Of a stretch of 64,000 nucleotides of DNA, positions 10,748 through 22,643 are shown piece by piece. Where the stretch lies: the NCBI RefSeq assembly GCF_036898095.1, contig NC_090759.1, positions 27,676,406 to 27,740,405 of the forward strand, in the 5' to 3' direction. Origin of the DNA: Palaemon carinicauda. Its lineage: Eukaryota > Arthropoda > Malacostraca > Decapoda > Palaemonidae. The notes beneath the pieces are model-generated. The model was not told where the DNA came from and searched no databases. It saw nothing but the letters and a program-made list of their open reading frames with translations. Each line of letters opens with the position of its first letter. Position 1 is the first letter of the stretch. The translations under genes were made by a program, and so were the position numbers.

Positions 10748-11210
10748 ATATGGTAACGTCCCTGACTGGTGAATCCCAGACTTGGGGTTCTAGTCCCGCC
10801 TAAACTCGTTAGTTTCTTTGGTCGCTGCAACCTCACCATCCTTGTGACCTAAGAATTATGTGAGCCTATGGGTCTATCTGATTAGTCATCAGCAGCTATT
10901 GCCTGACCCTCCTTGGTCCTGGCTTGGGTAGAGAGGGGACTCGGGCACTGGTGAACGCCGGACTGGTGTTCTAGTCCCGCCTAAACTCGTAGTTTCTTTG
11001 ATCACTGTAACCTCACCATCCTTGTGAGCCTATAGGTCTATCTGCTAAGTCATCAGCAGCCATTGCCTGGCCCTCCTTGGTCCAAGCTTGGGTGGAAAGG
11101 GGGCTTGGGCACTGACCATATGTATATATGGTTAATCTCTTGGGTATTGTCCTGCTTGATAGGGTAATGTTACAGTCCCTTTCCTTTGCCGTTCATGAGC
11201 GGCCTTTAAA
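10748..11210 (+). mobile_element. Two SINE copies in tandem
   Basis: The first copy starts near the tRNA-like head, with TGGTAACGTCCCTGACTGG and a B box GGTTCTAGTCC at 10796-10806. It runs to about 10948 and lacks the 3' third. A second copy starts at about 10949 with TGAACGCCGGACTGG and continues to GAGCGGCCTTTAAA at 11210. The next base begins a LINE-A fragment. Confidence 0.7.
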
Positions 11211-11597
11211 GCCTTCTCCATCATGAGGCTCAATACTACACAGTATTCTAGAAATTTTATTCCAGCTGTTACCAAGTTGTGGAATGATCTTCCTGATCGG
11301 GTAGTTGAATCAGTAGAACTTCAAAAGTTCAAAGTTGGAGCAAATGTTTTTATGTTGACCAGGCTGACATGAGTCTTTTTAGTGTTTATATATGACATAT
11401 CTGTTTTTGACGTTGTTAATAGTTTATATAGGACATATCTGTATTGACGCTGTTACTGTTTTTAGAATATACTGTTAATCTATTCTCATCATTTATTTAT
11501 TTCCTTATTTCCTTTCCTCACTGGGCTATTTTTCCTTGTTAGAGCCCTTGGGCTTATAGTATATGCTTTTCCAACTAGGGTTGTAGCTTGGCTAGTA

Positions 11598-11633
<36 letters not shown>

Positions 11634-11652
11634 GCTCTATGAACTAAAAGTC

Positions 11653-11691
<39 letters not shown>

Positions 11692-11710
11692 TCTATGAAC
11701 TAAAAGTCAA
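11211..11710 (+). mobile_element. LINE-A (A1) 3' end with ORF tail and duplicated AAT block
   Basis: The first ~160 bp correspond to the coding tail seen at 20317-20583 (STMRLNTTQYSR..., FIPAVTKLWNDLP-type residues), ending in TGA. The 3' UTR follows and then an AAT tract. A 20-bp flank starting CTCTATGAACTAAAAG occurs at 11635 and again at 11691 on either side of a second AAT tract. The tail block was therefore duplicated after insertion. Confidence 0.85.
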
Positions 11711-12214
11711 CGATATTCTTCAATATTTTTCATTAAATGACCTACGTGACTTCAACTTAATCTACTTAAACCCATTGCATTTACCTACGTATTGAGTAGT
11801 GATCATCCCTATATTCCTCTACAGATAAACGTAACTTCAACAGTTTCGGTGTTAATAAAACAAGAAACATTTTCCAACCATGAAAAATTTCCCGCCGGAA
11901 CAACACAAAACCTCAGCTCACACTCAACCTGCATTGAATAGCCCCTACTCCACCCACAGGACTCACTCCCACAATATTCCTCCCCCAGCGGAAACTGAAC
12001 TAACGGTGGCCCTCCCCCCGCCTCCAAATCGACATGACTTCCGGTTCCCCCTCCCCACAAGGGTGAAAAAAAAAATCAGAAGACAATTTTCTTAGAATGA
12101 ATATCAGAAATGGATTCTCATATCTGGTCTGATTATATCCAAGACAAAGTTTGTGGGTTAGTCGTGAGTCCACAGTTTTCTAGAATTATTTCTCTCTCTC
12201 TCTCTCTCTCTCTG

Positions 12215-12273
<59 letters not shown>

Positions 12274-13035
12274 GCTTCACCCTACGTATACCCCTTTAAT
12301 CAGAATAAAAAAGGGCATTGACAAGGTGACCCCCACCATAAACAAGAACAAAACAATCAAATTGTTTGTGTATGTAGTATATATACATAACAGTTCACTT
12401 ACGCTTGTTTATCCGGTCAATAATAATAACAAAACACGCAAGCAGAGGAAAAATTATAGCCTAGATTGCTTCATGTGAGAAAATAAGAGGCGGGAAAGGA
12501 CGTGGGGATGTGCCGGGAGAGTATTATAAGAGGTGATAATTTCCATGACACCACCTGCTACTGCTAGACATTTCCTTCAGCTGTTTCTCCCTTTTCGCGA
12601 GATTCTGCGAGACTCGGGAACTCTGCACGTAGGTGTTTGTGCTTGAGTGTGTATTATATATATCAAATAAACCTGCGTACTTGACGCATTTATACGTAAT
12701 ATAGGAGGATTCAAAACACTTATAAAAGTAGGAAAAAAAAGTAATGACGATAAAACAACGGAAAAAAAGATGAGAAAGAAAGTAACCCCTGAAATGCTGA
12801 GAGACGTTAATAGGTAAAAATTCGATATGAACAAATGTGACCTGGATGAAATTGAATGCTTTTAAAAATAATAGCAAAATGGACCCACAATAAAAGAAGC
12901 TAATGGAGACATTATGTCAGAGGAGAATGCAGTTTTGTGCCGATACCGAAGGTTTTTTTTTTTTTTCGTGTGCTTTAGAATGTCTTTAGAATGTCAGAGA
13001 CAAGTTAAGAAATTACCTCAAAAGTTTGCCTTCAT
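11711..13035. other. No gene recognised; (CT)n microsatellite
   Basis: A long CT tract with two G interruptions lies at about 12189-12270. The rest holds no supported exon or known repeat. Confidence 0.5.
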
Positions 13036-13051
13036 TATTAGTATTATCATA

Positions 13052-13095
<44 letters not shown>

Positions 13096-13570
13096 TCTAG
13101 CTAAGCTACAGTCCTAGTTTGAAAAGTAGAATGTCATAAACCTAAGGACTCCAACAGGGAAAATAGCCCAGAGAGAAAAGGAATTATGGGAATAAATAAA
13201 CAAGAGAAGTGATAAACAATCAAAATAAAATAGTTCAAGAATAGTAACAACATTAAAATAAATCTTTCAGGTATAAACTATAGATACTTATAACAACCTG
13301 TTCTACATAAATATATTCGCTGCTAGTTTGAACTTTTGAAGTTCCACCGATTCAACTGCCTGATTACATCATTCCACAATCTGGTCACTGCTGGAACAAA
13401 ACTAGAATACTGTGTAATGTTATGCCTTGTGATGGAGAAAGCATGACTATAAGAATTAACTGCATACCTAGTATTACTGTCTTGGAAGATCAGAATGCAA
13501 TGGACAGTTTAAATTATGGTTGAGAATGATTTTATGAAGGATGTTTTTCAAGAACGAGATATCAAAATGA
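13036..13570 (-). mobile_element. LINE-A fragment with ORF remnant
   Basis: Read on the minus strand, the copy ends in the AAT tail (ATT tract at 13050-13094). Upstream is the A1 3' UTR, and at about 13320-13520 the degenerate C-terminal coding segment (VTRLWND-like). Frameshifts are present, so the copy is inactive. Confidence 0.8.
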
Positions 13571-13685
13571 AGCACCACTTGAAAGTTATAGGAGTGGCTG
13601 ACTAGATCCCATTAAAAGGCGTAGGTGTTACGATAATGTCATATCCGAAAATATTGCTTTGTTTACTTCACTTGGGAAAGTTTAC

Positions 13686-13688
<3 letters not shown>

Positions 13689-13719
<31 letters not shown>

Positions 13720-14155
13720 CATCCTTATTACTAAGCTACAACCCTAGTTGGAAAAGCAAGATGCTGTTAGTCCAAGGACTCCAACAGGGAAAACTAGCCC
13801 ACTGCGGAAAGGAAATAAAGAAATGAATAAACGCTATGAGAAATAATAAACAATTAAAATAAAATATTTCAAAAACAGTAACACCAAAACAGATATTTCA
13901 TATATAAACTATAAAAAGACTTATGACAGCCTGCCCAATTACTAAGCTACAACCCTAGTTGGAAAAGCAAGATGCTATGTCCTAGAACCCCAACAGGGAA
14001 AACTAGCCCAGTGAGGAAAGGAAATAAACGCTATGAGAAATAATGAACAATTAAAAAAAATGTTTTAAAACAGTAACAACATAAAAACACATATTTCATA
14101 TATAAACTGTAAAAAGACTTAGGAGTCGACAGCCTGTTCAACATTAAAACATTTG
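13689..14155 (-). mobile_element. Two adjacent LINE-A 3' ends
   Basis: One copy spans about 13689-13936 and begins with an ATT tract. A second starts at about 13938 with CTAAGCTACAACCCTAGTTG and runs to about 14155. The second lacks a long ATT tail, so either it was duplicated in tandem or the upstream copy landed in its tail. Confidence 0.75.
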
Positions 14156-14320
14156 CAGAAATATAAACGGCAGTTGGATTAGTATCGAGGTTATAAGCAC
14201 GTGTTAATATGAAAAACGTGTCATAACGAGAATAACAACGAGAAAAGTCAGGAGCATTCAATGCATTTACCCAAACAATGCTTTCACACTTAAGATAAGA
14301 TAAGCAACGTTTTTGGGAAG

Positions 14321-14615
14321 TTTAAAGGCCACTCATGAATGGCAGAGGCAAGGGACACTGTCATTGCCTTAGAGACAGACCATATCATGATCAGCGCCCA
14401 AAGCCCCTCTCCAACCAAGCTAGCACTAAGGAGGGCCAGGCAATAGCTACTGATGACTCAGCTGATAGAACTATAGGCTCCCCTCCCCCCCCCTCATCCT
14501 TAGCTCACAAGGATGGTGAGGTTGCAGAGACCAACGGAAGTAACGAGTTTGAGCGGAACTCGAACACCACCCTGGCAATCACCAGGTAAGGACGCTAACA
14601 CCAGGTCACCACAAC
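14321..14615 (-). mobile_element. tRNA-Leu-like SINE, full-length copy
   Basis: This is the reverse complement of the SINE described at 5763. It begins with TTTAAAGGCCACTCATGAAT (3' end) and finishes with the head: a B-box-like GTTCGAGTTCC and an A-box-like TGGTGACCTGG in antisense. It is more diverged than the 5763 copy and has a C-run of about ten inside. Confidence 0.75.
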
Positions 14616-15115
14616 CCTTAAGTGTTCACTAAACCATAGTTGCCATGAACAATGGAAAGATATTGGTGAAATTCAAGCTTATCCAAGAACCCTTTCATTT
14701 ACGATAGCCATGAGACAGGGGTGTTCAATGTTTTAAGTTTATATAGATATATATACTTTAAGGGCCGTTTCCCTGGTCCTAGCTAAAATGGAAACCCTGT
14801 GCTCTACCAGACCTACAAGATATGTGTATTCGTAATTATCATGTGCACATAATCGCAGCAATAAGAAAAGAAGTCTTTATAACGTATATTTCGGATGTCT
14901 AGTTGGAGCTTGTCAGCCTCATTTTTCTCTTCAAAAAATTAGTTATGGGTGTGAAGTATACTTTACTTCTCAGCCACCCCAAGCCAATCAAAGATGTTAG
15001 ATTCTATACAGCATGCTGGTATTAGATTGTCCACAGGAGCATTCAGAACTTCACCTATCCAAAGTCTCCTTGGGGCACATGAAAGCTCTAGAACCGACAG
15101 TAAATCATCTTGGCT

Positions 15116-15194
15116 CCAATAACTTGAGAAATCATCTGTAATCATGTCGACACGATTCGTTGGCTGCACGAGGTGTAACAATTCTCTAGATATT
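15116..15194 (-). repeat. Fragment of an unidentified repeat shared with 21738-21800
   Basis: On the minus strand both places read GAGAATTGYT...GTGCAGCCARCRAATCGTGT. At this copy the frame stays open and gives HLVQPTNRVDMITDDF. The other copy has stops. It could be a remnant of a transposon protein, but I do not recognise the family. Confidence 0.4.
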
Positions 15195-15420
15195 TCATCT
15201 TGTTTCTCTTCCTCTTCTTATTCTGAAGTTTTTATAGTTCATATATGAAAGATTCATCTTAATGTTATTATTGTTCTTAAACTTCTCTTGTAGTTTATTT
15301 CCCTATTTCCTTTCCTCACTGGGCTAATGTCCCTGTTGGAGCCCTTGGGCTCATAGCATCCTGCTTTATTAACTAGGGTTGTAGCTTAGCAAGTAATAAT
15401 GATAATAATAATACTACTAC

Positions 15421-15452
<32 letters not shown>
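15195..15452 (+). mobile_element. LINE-A (A2) 3' end
   Basis: It begins with TTTCTCTTCCTCTTCTTATT, continues through the terminal blocks and GTTGTAGCTTAGCAAGTAAT, and ends in an AAT/ACT tract. Confidence 0.8.
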
Positions 15453-15456
<4 letters not shown>

Positions 15457-15787
15457 TGGTGAGATAAATCACAAAGAGAGTATGGGAAGCCACATGGATG
15501 TGGTATGGAATGTTATTTTTTATTCTTATAAGGCGAAATGTCTGATGTTTACTTATGACAGTATAGCCAACTGGCTAAAGACAAAATGTATATGGTTAAG
15601 ATAAATTGTCCGAAGGATGTACATACTTGAACAGAACACCAGTCAAGGATAAAAAATATAATGTAATATATTATATGGCCGTTGGCATCAGTGTAAACTT
15701 ATTAAAATTGACTTATTTTTAATCCTATCCCTGCAGAAGGATTCTGAATCAAATCAATTTCACAATCATAAAAAAAAATATCTTAAT

Positions 15788-16040
15788 CGGTATTATTTCG
15801 GTAGAGTCCCACCTAGTGCCATTACAGCGTGACAGTAATTTAGAACTTGGGGTTTTTTCGCGAGCGAAGCGAGCTCACAGCTGAGCAAAAACCATCAGAC
15901 TCTATCGAAGTATTACCGAAATCCAATGGTTTTTGCTCCGCCACGCGCTCGCTTCGCTCGTGAAGAAAAAAAAATCAAGCTCTTATGTGCTGGCAAGTGG
16001 TAATGGCGATGGGTGGGACTCAACCAAAATATTATCATTG
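15788..16040. mobile_element. Foldback (long inverted repeat) element
   Basis: Two arms of about 87-91 bp (about 15788-15874 and 15947-16037) are imperfect reverse complements. The inner ends are near identical: GCGAGCGAAGCGAGC against GCTCGCTTCGCTCGT. The outer ends share GAGTCCCACC. The ~70-bp centre has a second stem, GAGCAAAAACCAT at 15883-15895 with ATGGTTTTTGCTC at 15926-15938. No protein is encoded, so mobilisation would need an outside transposase. Confidence 0.8.
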
Positions 16041-16270
16041 AAATATAAAATTTCACTTACATTTTTTTTATATACAAAAAGGCACTCTACGTAAATGTAC
16101 AAAATATAAACATCGTTGGCGGAGGAAAATAACGCTCAAAATGCACAATAGAGTGACAGCAATATGCGAGATTTCAAGGGGCAATGGAATTCCTAAATAG
16201 GCAGAAAGAGAATAAGGCCTTATAGGCTTTTTTTTTAACGATAATATGCAACATGTGACCAGATCCTTTC

Positions 16271-16935
16271 TTATTATTATTATCATTATTATTACTTGCT
16301 AAGCTACAGCCCTAGTTGGAAACGCAGGATGATATAAGCCCAGGGGCTGCAACAGGGAAAATAGCCAAGAGAGGAAAGGAAATGAGGAAAAATAAAATAT
16401 TTTAAGAACACTAGCAACATTAAAATAAATATCTCCTATATAAACTATAAAAACTTTAACAAAACAAGAGAAAGATAAATATAACAGAATAGTGTGACCG
16501 ATTGTACCCTCAAGCAAGAAAACTCTAACCCAGGACAGTAGAAGATAATGGTACAGAGGCTATGGCACTACCCAAGACTAGAGATCAATGGTTTGATTTT
16601 GGAGTTTCCTTCTCCTAGAAGAGCTGCTTACCATAGCTAAAGAGTCTCTTCAACCCTAAGAGGAAAGTGGCCACTGAACAATTACAGTGCAGTTAACCCC
16701 TTAGGTGAAGAAGAATTATTTGATAATAACAGTGTTGTCAGGTGTATGAGGACAGAGGAGAATCTGTAAAGAATAGGCCAGACTATTCAGTGTGTCTCTA
16801 GGCAAGGGGGAAAATGAACCGTAACCAGAGAGAAGGATCCAATGTAGTATTGTCTGACCAGTCAAAGAACCCCATAACTCTCTAGCGGTAGTATTCCAAC
16901 GGGTGGCTCGTGCCCTGGCCAACCTATTGCCTAGA
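16271..16935 (-). mobile_element. LINE-A (A2) 3' region, long copy
   Basis: From the ATT tail the minus strand carries all A2 blocks seen at 8175. About 330 bp more lies upstream, including CAGTGCAGTTAACCCC, GAACCGTAACCAGAGAGAAG and CCAATGTAGTATTGTCTG. The same upstream blocks recur at 27394-27980 and 57432-58385. No intact coding frame. Confidence 0.8.
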
Positions 16936-17144
16936 TCTAAAAACACACTTATGAAAGTCTAAAAGGATAATGAAGTAATAAGTAAGGAAGCACGCTATAA
17001 TAGCATTAACCACCATAACATTAATAATAACGATAGTAATAGAAAACAATATCTACCTCAAAATCTAATTCACTTCTCTAACTAATTAATCAAAATTTCA
17101 TTGAAATCCAGCTACAGATTTTGAGACATCATTTGGAGTTTTAC

Positions 17145-17145
<1 letters not shown>

Positions 17146-17188
<43 letters not shown>
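17146..17188. repeat. Poly(A) tract of 43 nt
   Basis: An uninterrupted A run. There is no recognisable element immediately upstream, so it cannot be assigned to a retrotransposed copy. Confidence 0.9.
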
Positions 17189-17190
<2 letters not shown>

Positions 17191-17339
17191 ATCAAGTGTC
17201 ACGACGCACCTCACTTGACCGAGATAAACGACTTAACCTACCGGCAGAAGCATCAAATAGCTTTAAATGATAAACCAATTAACAGGTAGATTTTATTAGC
17301 TGGGATATTTGGCAAATTAAAACAGTGTCTTTCTCTTAC

Positions 17340-17410
17340 CTGGAGGGATGATACGCAGAAAACTTACAGCGACACGAATGAATAGGAAAGGTACAGGTTG
17401 ACCTTCAACA
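17340..17410 (-). CDS. Putative internal coding exon, unidentified gene
   Basis: On the minus strand a pyrimidine tract ending TTCTCCAG precedes this 71-nt segment, and a strong donor GTAAGAG follows it. Only one frame is open (1 + 69 + 1 nt). It gives VEGQPVPFLFIRVAVSF... ending in IIPP, a hydrophobic stretch that could sit in a membrane. It lies downstream of, and in the same direction as, the start exon at 24861-24926. The phases do not join directly (that exon ends in phase 0, this one needs two preceding bases), so an intermediate exon would be required. I do not recognise the protein. Confidence 0.35.
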
Positions 17411-17571
17411 CTGGAGAAAAAAAAAGAAAATAAAAACGCTATTTCGAAACGTGCTAACTTCTCCATGTAGAGTTTTACGTCTGATTCCACTTTGGCGAAT
17501 CAATTGGTTTCCCAGGTTCAATCAAATCATTGTTTAAGGTTGCCAAATATATAAAAAAACAGCACTAGGGC

Positions 17572-17572
<1 letters not shown>

Positions 17573-17650
<78 letters not shown>

Positions 17651-17815
17651 ACATATCTGTTTTGACGTTGTTACTATTTTAAAATGATTTATTGTTGACG
17701 TGTTCTCATCATTTATTTATTTCCTTATTTCCTTTCCTCACTGGGCTATTTTTCCCTATTGGAGCCCTTGGGCTTATAGCATCTGGCTTTTCCAACTGGG
17801 GTTGTAGCTTGGCTA

Positions 17816-17853
<38 letters not shown>

Positions 17854-17875
17854 ATATATGTGTGTGTATACACAC

Positions 17876-17935
<60 letters not shown>
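17573..17935 (+). mobile_element. LINE-A (A1) 3' end embedded in (AT)n DNA
   Basis: A perfect AT run (17573-17648) directly abuts the LINE-A 3' UTR (from AGGACATATCTGTTTTGACG). That UTR ends in an AAT tail at about 17817-17852, and a second AT run at about 17880-17935 follows. Confidence 0.8.
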
Positions 17936-18474
17936 AATATAGGATACATGAAAATACATACCGTATAAATAATTCAAATAACTCTACAGTATAGATATAG
18001 ACAAGCGAACTCTCGAACAGCCCTTTCCCGCATATTAAACGAGTATATTTTAAGATTACAATACTGAAACTTCATCAATTATCCCCAAAAGGTCAAAACT
18101 TTAAACCCAAATTATCTTCCTTTGTGACTTTCGACCCTCAATAGCGATTATTTCTGTACAACAATCTGAATAGAAAATATCTATTTAAAGTAAAAAGTTC
18201 TTCTGCCTTGTCTCTGTTGAATATCAATGACAATAGCATGCATTGTGTTGCAAATAAAGAAATACCATTTGAAGTAACTCGCTTATGTAGGTTAATTAAA
18301 GTTTCCTATTCATCATTTCAACATCAATGTTTAGTTTAACAATGAGCTTCATAAAATATTGAGGATAGTTTTCACAGTTATAGTTAAAATTATTAATAAA
18401 GATTATACCACTAATCTATGCAATTAAATTTGGTTATTTTTAAATTTTTCATTAAGCCTAAATGTGTATATGCA
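17936..18474. other. AT-rich, no gene recognised
   Basis: No exon, RNA gene or known repeat is visible. The stretch probably lies in an intron or flank of the minus-strand gene that starts at 24926. Confidence 0.4.
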
Positions 18475-18725
18475 TTATTATTATTATATGCTAAGCTACA
18501 ACCCTAGTTGGAAAAGCAGGATGCTATAAGCCCAGGGGCTCCAACAGGGAAAATAGCCCAGTGAGGAAAGGAAACAAGGAAAAACAAAAAATATTAAGAA
18601 GAGTAACATTAAAATAAATATTTCCTATATAAACTATAAAAACTTTAACAAAACTAGAGGAAGAGAAATAAGATAGAATAGTGTGCTGAATGTACCCTTA
18701 CGCAAAAGAACTCTAACCCAAGCAG
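18475..18725 (-). mobile_element. LINE-A (A2) 3' end
   Basis: An ATT tail, then CTAAGCTACAACCCTAGTTG and the A2 blocks to about CTCTAACCCAAG. Confidence 0.8.
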
Positions 18726-19964
18726 TACATAAACATAAATCATGTGGCTGATATTCGTAAATGGGTCAGGAATGACATAGTGATGAAGACTGAAATGATT
18801 GACGATGTTAAAGATGTGGTACATTGAAATAATATGGCACTCTCGCCCAAATGAAAGCTGGTTGGGGTCCCAAATGTTGAGAAATTGAATAGCTAACGTA
18901 CAAAATAAAAAATGAATAAAAAGAATTCGAGATAAAATATGGAGTAAATCTATCTGATGAAAGATGCGTAAAAATGTATGCAAGGGGAAATATGAGCGAG
19001 AATTAATACAATACAAAGGCTAATGTTGCATTTATGTCAAGGACGCTAACGAGTTTCTCGTGATGTTTCAGTGCAGGTGTAAGAAACAGCTGTAATGCCA
19101 TGAAATTCTGATGAACAGTACACGGCAATTACATTGTGGCAGTGAATTGTATATTTTCCCAATGCCATCTTAAAACAAGGATACGGATTGTACAATGATT
19201 CAAACATAATAGTTATTACACAGAACTGATCAACATCAATATTCAAAAGACAAATGTTATTAACAAACTCGTATATCTGACAACAATGACCAAGGGTATC
19301 GTACCAAACGCAGACATTAGTATGAATGAAACCCTACAAGTGATTCAATAACCTTTAGTCGCCATCCACGTTATAAATGTCACTTGATAGAATTAGGTTT
19401 GGCAAAACCTGAGATAGCACGAAGCGAAGCTGCTGTGCTACGAATTCTTAAATGCAGTAAATAGGGTTCTTAATCCATTAAACATTAATAAAAAAAATAC
19501 ATACTCTCTTCGATAAATCCTATGCCACCTGATGAAAAAAAAAATACTGAAAATAGTGGAGGAGTTGATATAGGCCTAAATTACATCGTGTTCTAATCTC
19601 TCTTTATGCGAAACCTCTATATTTGATTGTTTTACGCTGCTTTCAATATTGCTACTTTTCCAGTACTTTGGGTGGGATGTATATTTCTCTCTGTACTTAG
19701 GATGAGATCTGGCTTAACATGCAAATCGACCATAACCTCTTATACAACAAGGATGTACCACATGTTTACTTTCTTCTGTTTTCTGTTGAATCCACTGCCA
19801 CCCATCTCGCTCAAAGGAGGCAGTGCCTTGCTTCGTAGAAATACTTTCACAAGGGAAATGTTATCTAACTTGTTGCAGTACAAGCAATAAAAAGAAAAGT
19901 ATACTTCCTCGGCAACTTTCTTCCTTTGAATTCTGCTTTCCCCAACAGATATAGCTTGACTGGT

Positions 19965-20044
<80 letters not shown>

Positions 20045-20311
20045 TCTTGAAGGTATGATGTCCGAAATTTTTTTTTATGTAGATACAATGCATTGAGAAT
20101 ACAGCTTCACTCGCCCGCCACTTTGGGTTGGTTTGACTATAAGGGCGGTGCAAATACATAGCGAATCGTTAGTAACATCCTTGGTGGTAGTCTTGTTTTT
20201 TCCTGAACTTCATTCGCAATTCCCTTTTCCTTGACATATTTCAGTCATTCTAAAAGCAGCCTCCATAGGTTGTACCAGACAATGATCCCAAACCTCATGT
20301 AAATGAGCTGA
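18726..20311. other. No gene recognised; (GA)n tract
   Basis: A long perfect GA run lies at about 19965-20041. The remaining ~1.5 kb shows no exon with good splice sites and no repeat I can name. Confidence 0.45.
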
Positions 20312-20638
20312 AGGCCTTGGATGATATTTTTCATAACTCTGACCATCCTTTACATTCAGATCTCCCTGGACAATTCTATCCTGTTCGTAATACTAGGCAG
20401 GCAGTTAATTCTAATAGCCAGGCCTTCTCCACCATGAGGCTCAATACTACACAGTATTCTAGAAGTTTTATTCCAGCTGTTACCAAGTTGTGGAATGATC
20501 TTCCTAATCGGGTAGTTGAATCAGTAGAGCTTCAAAAGTTCAAAGTTGGAGCAAATGTTTTTATGTTGACCAGGCTGACATGACGAGCCCTTGGGCTTAT
20601 AGCTTCTTGCTTTTCCAACTAGGGTTGTAGCTTGGCTA

Positions 20639-20675
<37 letters not shown>
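20312..20675 (+). mobile_element. LINE-A copy with intact ORF C-terminus
   Basis: This is the best plus-strand copy of the LINE-A ORF end. An open frame from about 20317 to 20583 contains HSDLPGQFYPVRNTRQAVNS, MRLNTTQYSRSFIPAVTKLW and ND-LP, then ELQKFKVGANVFMLTRLT and a stop. Proteins of this kind end non-LTR reverse transcriptases. Directly after the stop the 3' UTR is missing about 200 bp and resumes at GAGCCCTTGGGCTTATAG, then AAT repeats. It is therefore an internally deleted, 5'-truncated copy. Confidence 0.85.
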
Positions 20676-20677
<2 letters not shown>

Positions 20678-21023
20678 GAATTTCAACATCAACCGGAAAA
20701 GAAAAGTTACACGATTACATATTTGAAGCAAAAATTACTTCTCATACCATATTTAAAAATTATTGGAACCGACAGGTAATATATGCAAAATTACATTTGA
20801 GCAACAACATTTTTGTATGATGCTTTAATGAGACTTTATGTATAAATTCTGATAAAATATAAGCTATTTTCAAAGATTTTTCCATCAATATCCATTTTTT
20901 CCGTTTATAGCTTTTGTAACGATCAATAAAGCTCAATATGTACCACTTGGCCTTAGTTTCGTTCCTGTTAACATCTGAAATGTCATTCAGGATGGCAAAA
21001 GGAAGCTAGAAAACCATATTTGA

Positions 21024-21552
21024 AGGGACTCTTTAGCTATGGTAAGCAACTCTTCTAGTAGAAGGGCACTCCAAAATCAAACCATTGTTCTCTACTCTTG
21101 GGTAGTGCCATAGCCTCTGTATTATTATTATTATTACTAGCCAAGCTACTACCCTAGTTAGAAAAGCAAGGGCTCCAATAGGGAAAAATAGCTCAGTGAG
21201 GAAAGGAAATATATAAATGATGAGAATAAATTAACAATAAATCATTCTAAAAAAAGTAACAACGTCAAAACAGATATGTACCATGGTCTTCAACTGTCTT
21301 GGGATGGAGTTCTCTTGCTTGAGGGTACACTCGGGCACACTATTCTATCTTATTTCTCTTCCTCTTGTTTTGTTAAAGTTCTATAGTTCATATAGGAGAT
21401 ATTCATTTTAATGTTACTGTTCTTAAAATATTCCATTTTTTCTTGTTTCCTTTCCTCAATAGACAATTTTCCCAGTGGAGCCTCTGGGCTTATATCATCT
21501 TCCTTTTCCAACCAAGATTGTAGCTTAGGAAGTAGTAGTAATAATAATAATA
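21024..21552 (+). mobile_element. LINE-A (A2) copy split by a nested LINE-A
   Basis: A2 blocks begin at GGGACTCTTTAGCTATGGTA and break at GCCTCTGTA (21121). They resume at TGTACCATGGTCTTCAACTG (21277) and run to an AAT tail at about 21552. The break holds an opposite-strand LINE-A insertion. Confidence 0.85.
21122..21276 (-). mobile_element. Nested LINE-A (A1) insertion with 4-bp duplication
   Basis: A 155-bp 3' end of the A1 subtype starts with the ATT tail and TAGCCAAGCTACTACCCTAG and ends at GTCAAAACAGATA. TGTA flanks it at 21118-21121 and 21277-21280, consistent with a short target-site duplication. Confidence 0.8.
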
Positions 21553-22419
21553 ATAGTCCTGGGGGTGCACGGAAACCCCCCCCCCCCCCCCCTCAGATGC
21601 TCGACTACATCGTGGTCACTTGGAATAGTGGGCCACGGTCCACTTGATAATCAAACCAGAGAATGCCTGTCGGTTCCATGAAAGTCAAGACTACAGAAAT
21701 ACTGGTTCAAATAATTTGAAACCATCTATAACTGTTCATGTGTCAACACGATTTGCTGGCTGCACAATATGAAGCAATTCTCTTAAATATTTTGGACGTT
21801 TGGTTATGATAATTTGATGTGTTATTGTACATATTTTAACTCGATTTTTTTTTTAAAAATTCAGTGCCGTATCAAGACCCTTTGTGGCCCTTCCACTAGA
21901 CTAAGGTTGCAGAAGGGGCCCTGTCAGGCAAGCTAACCGAATCTAATCAACAATTTATTTGGAAATGGCAATTATAAGAGCATTTTTAAACTGCAGAAAC
22001 CAATATTGAGCAAATTAGTTAGGTTAATTATGCTTATACAATAGCTTAATTTTATGCTCTCGTAAAAAAGAGCATTAAAATTTTATTACAGGTGAAAGTT
22101 TTATGGAATAACATACATATAAAATTTTCAGTAAAATTAACTTTAGCCATATATTTTTTGCCATTAGACATTTTATAATATCATGGATTGTTTGAGGCCA
22201 TATTGGGTAGTTCACCATTGGCAACATACACAACCCTGTTTGGGTTAAGCCATGAATTATATTACTATTATTTTCATTAAACTATTGTTCAGGTACATTT
22301 CATATGGTGTAAGTTTACTTTGATTCAATATTAGATTGACATTTTTTCTGGTATACTACCATTCAAAATAAACAAAAACACACACATATACTATGCACCA
22401 CACACACACACACACACTA
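21553..22419. other. No gene recognised
   Basis: It contains a C-run of about 18 near 21577 and the partial repeat at 21738-21800 shared with 15116. No exon is supported. Confidence 0.4.
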
Positions 22420-22486
<67 letters not shown>

Positions 22487-22643
22487 ACCATTCGTAGTCC
22501 ACTGCAGAACAAAGGCCTCAGACATAGAGATGCCCAAATGGAGAAGTGGAAAACAAAATAGAGTTTGTTAGTGAAAAAGTTAATTTAGTTAAATATATAT
22601 AAAATATGTATATATATAAAATATGTATATATATATATATATA

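Noticed and set aside
16716..16946. 76-codon minus-strand frame that looks protein-like
   Set aside because: It lies within the LINE-A2 3' region, and other copies of that region are full of stops in this frame, so it is probably non-coding.
20317..20583. Host protein-coding gene of about 88 residues
   Set aside because: The same residues recur at 11211, 28912, 31170 and 54055 as the C-terminus of LINE-A, always followed by its 3' UTR.
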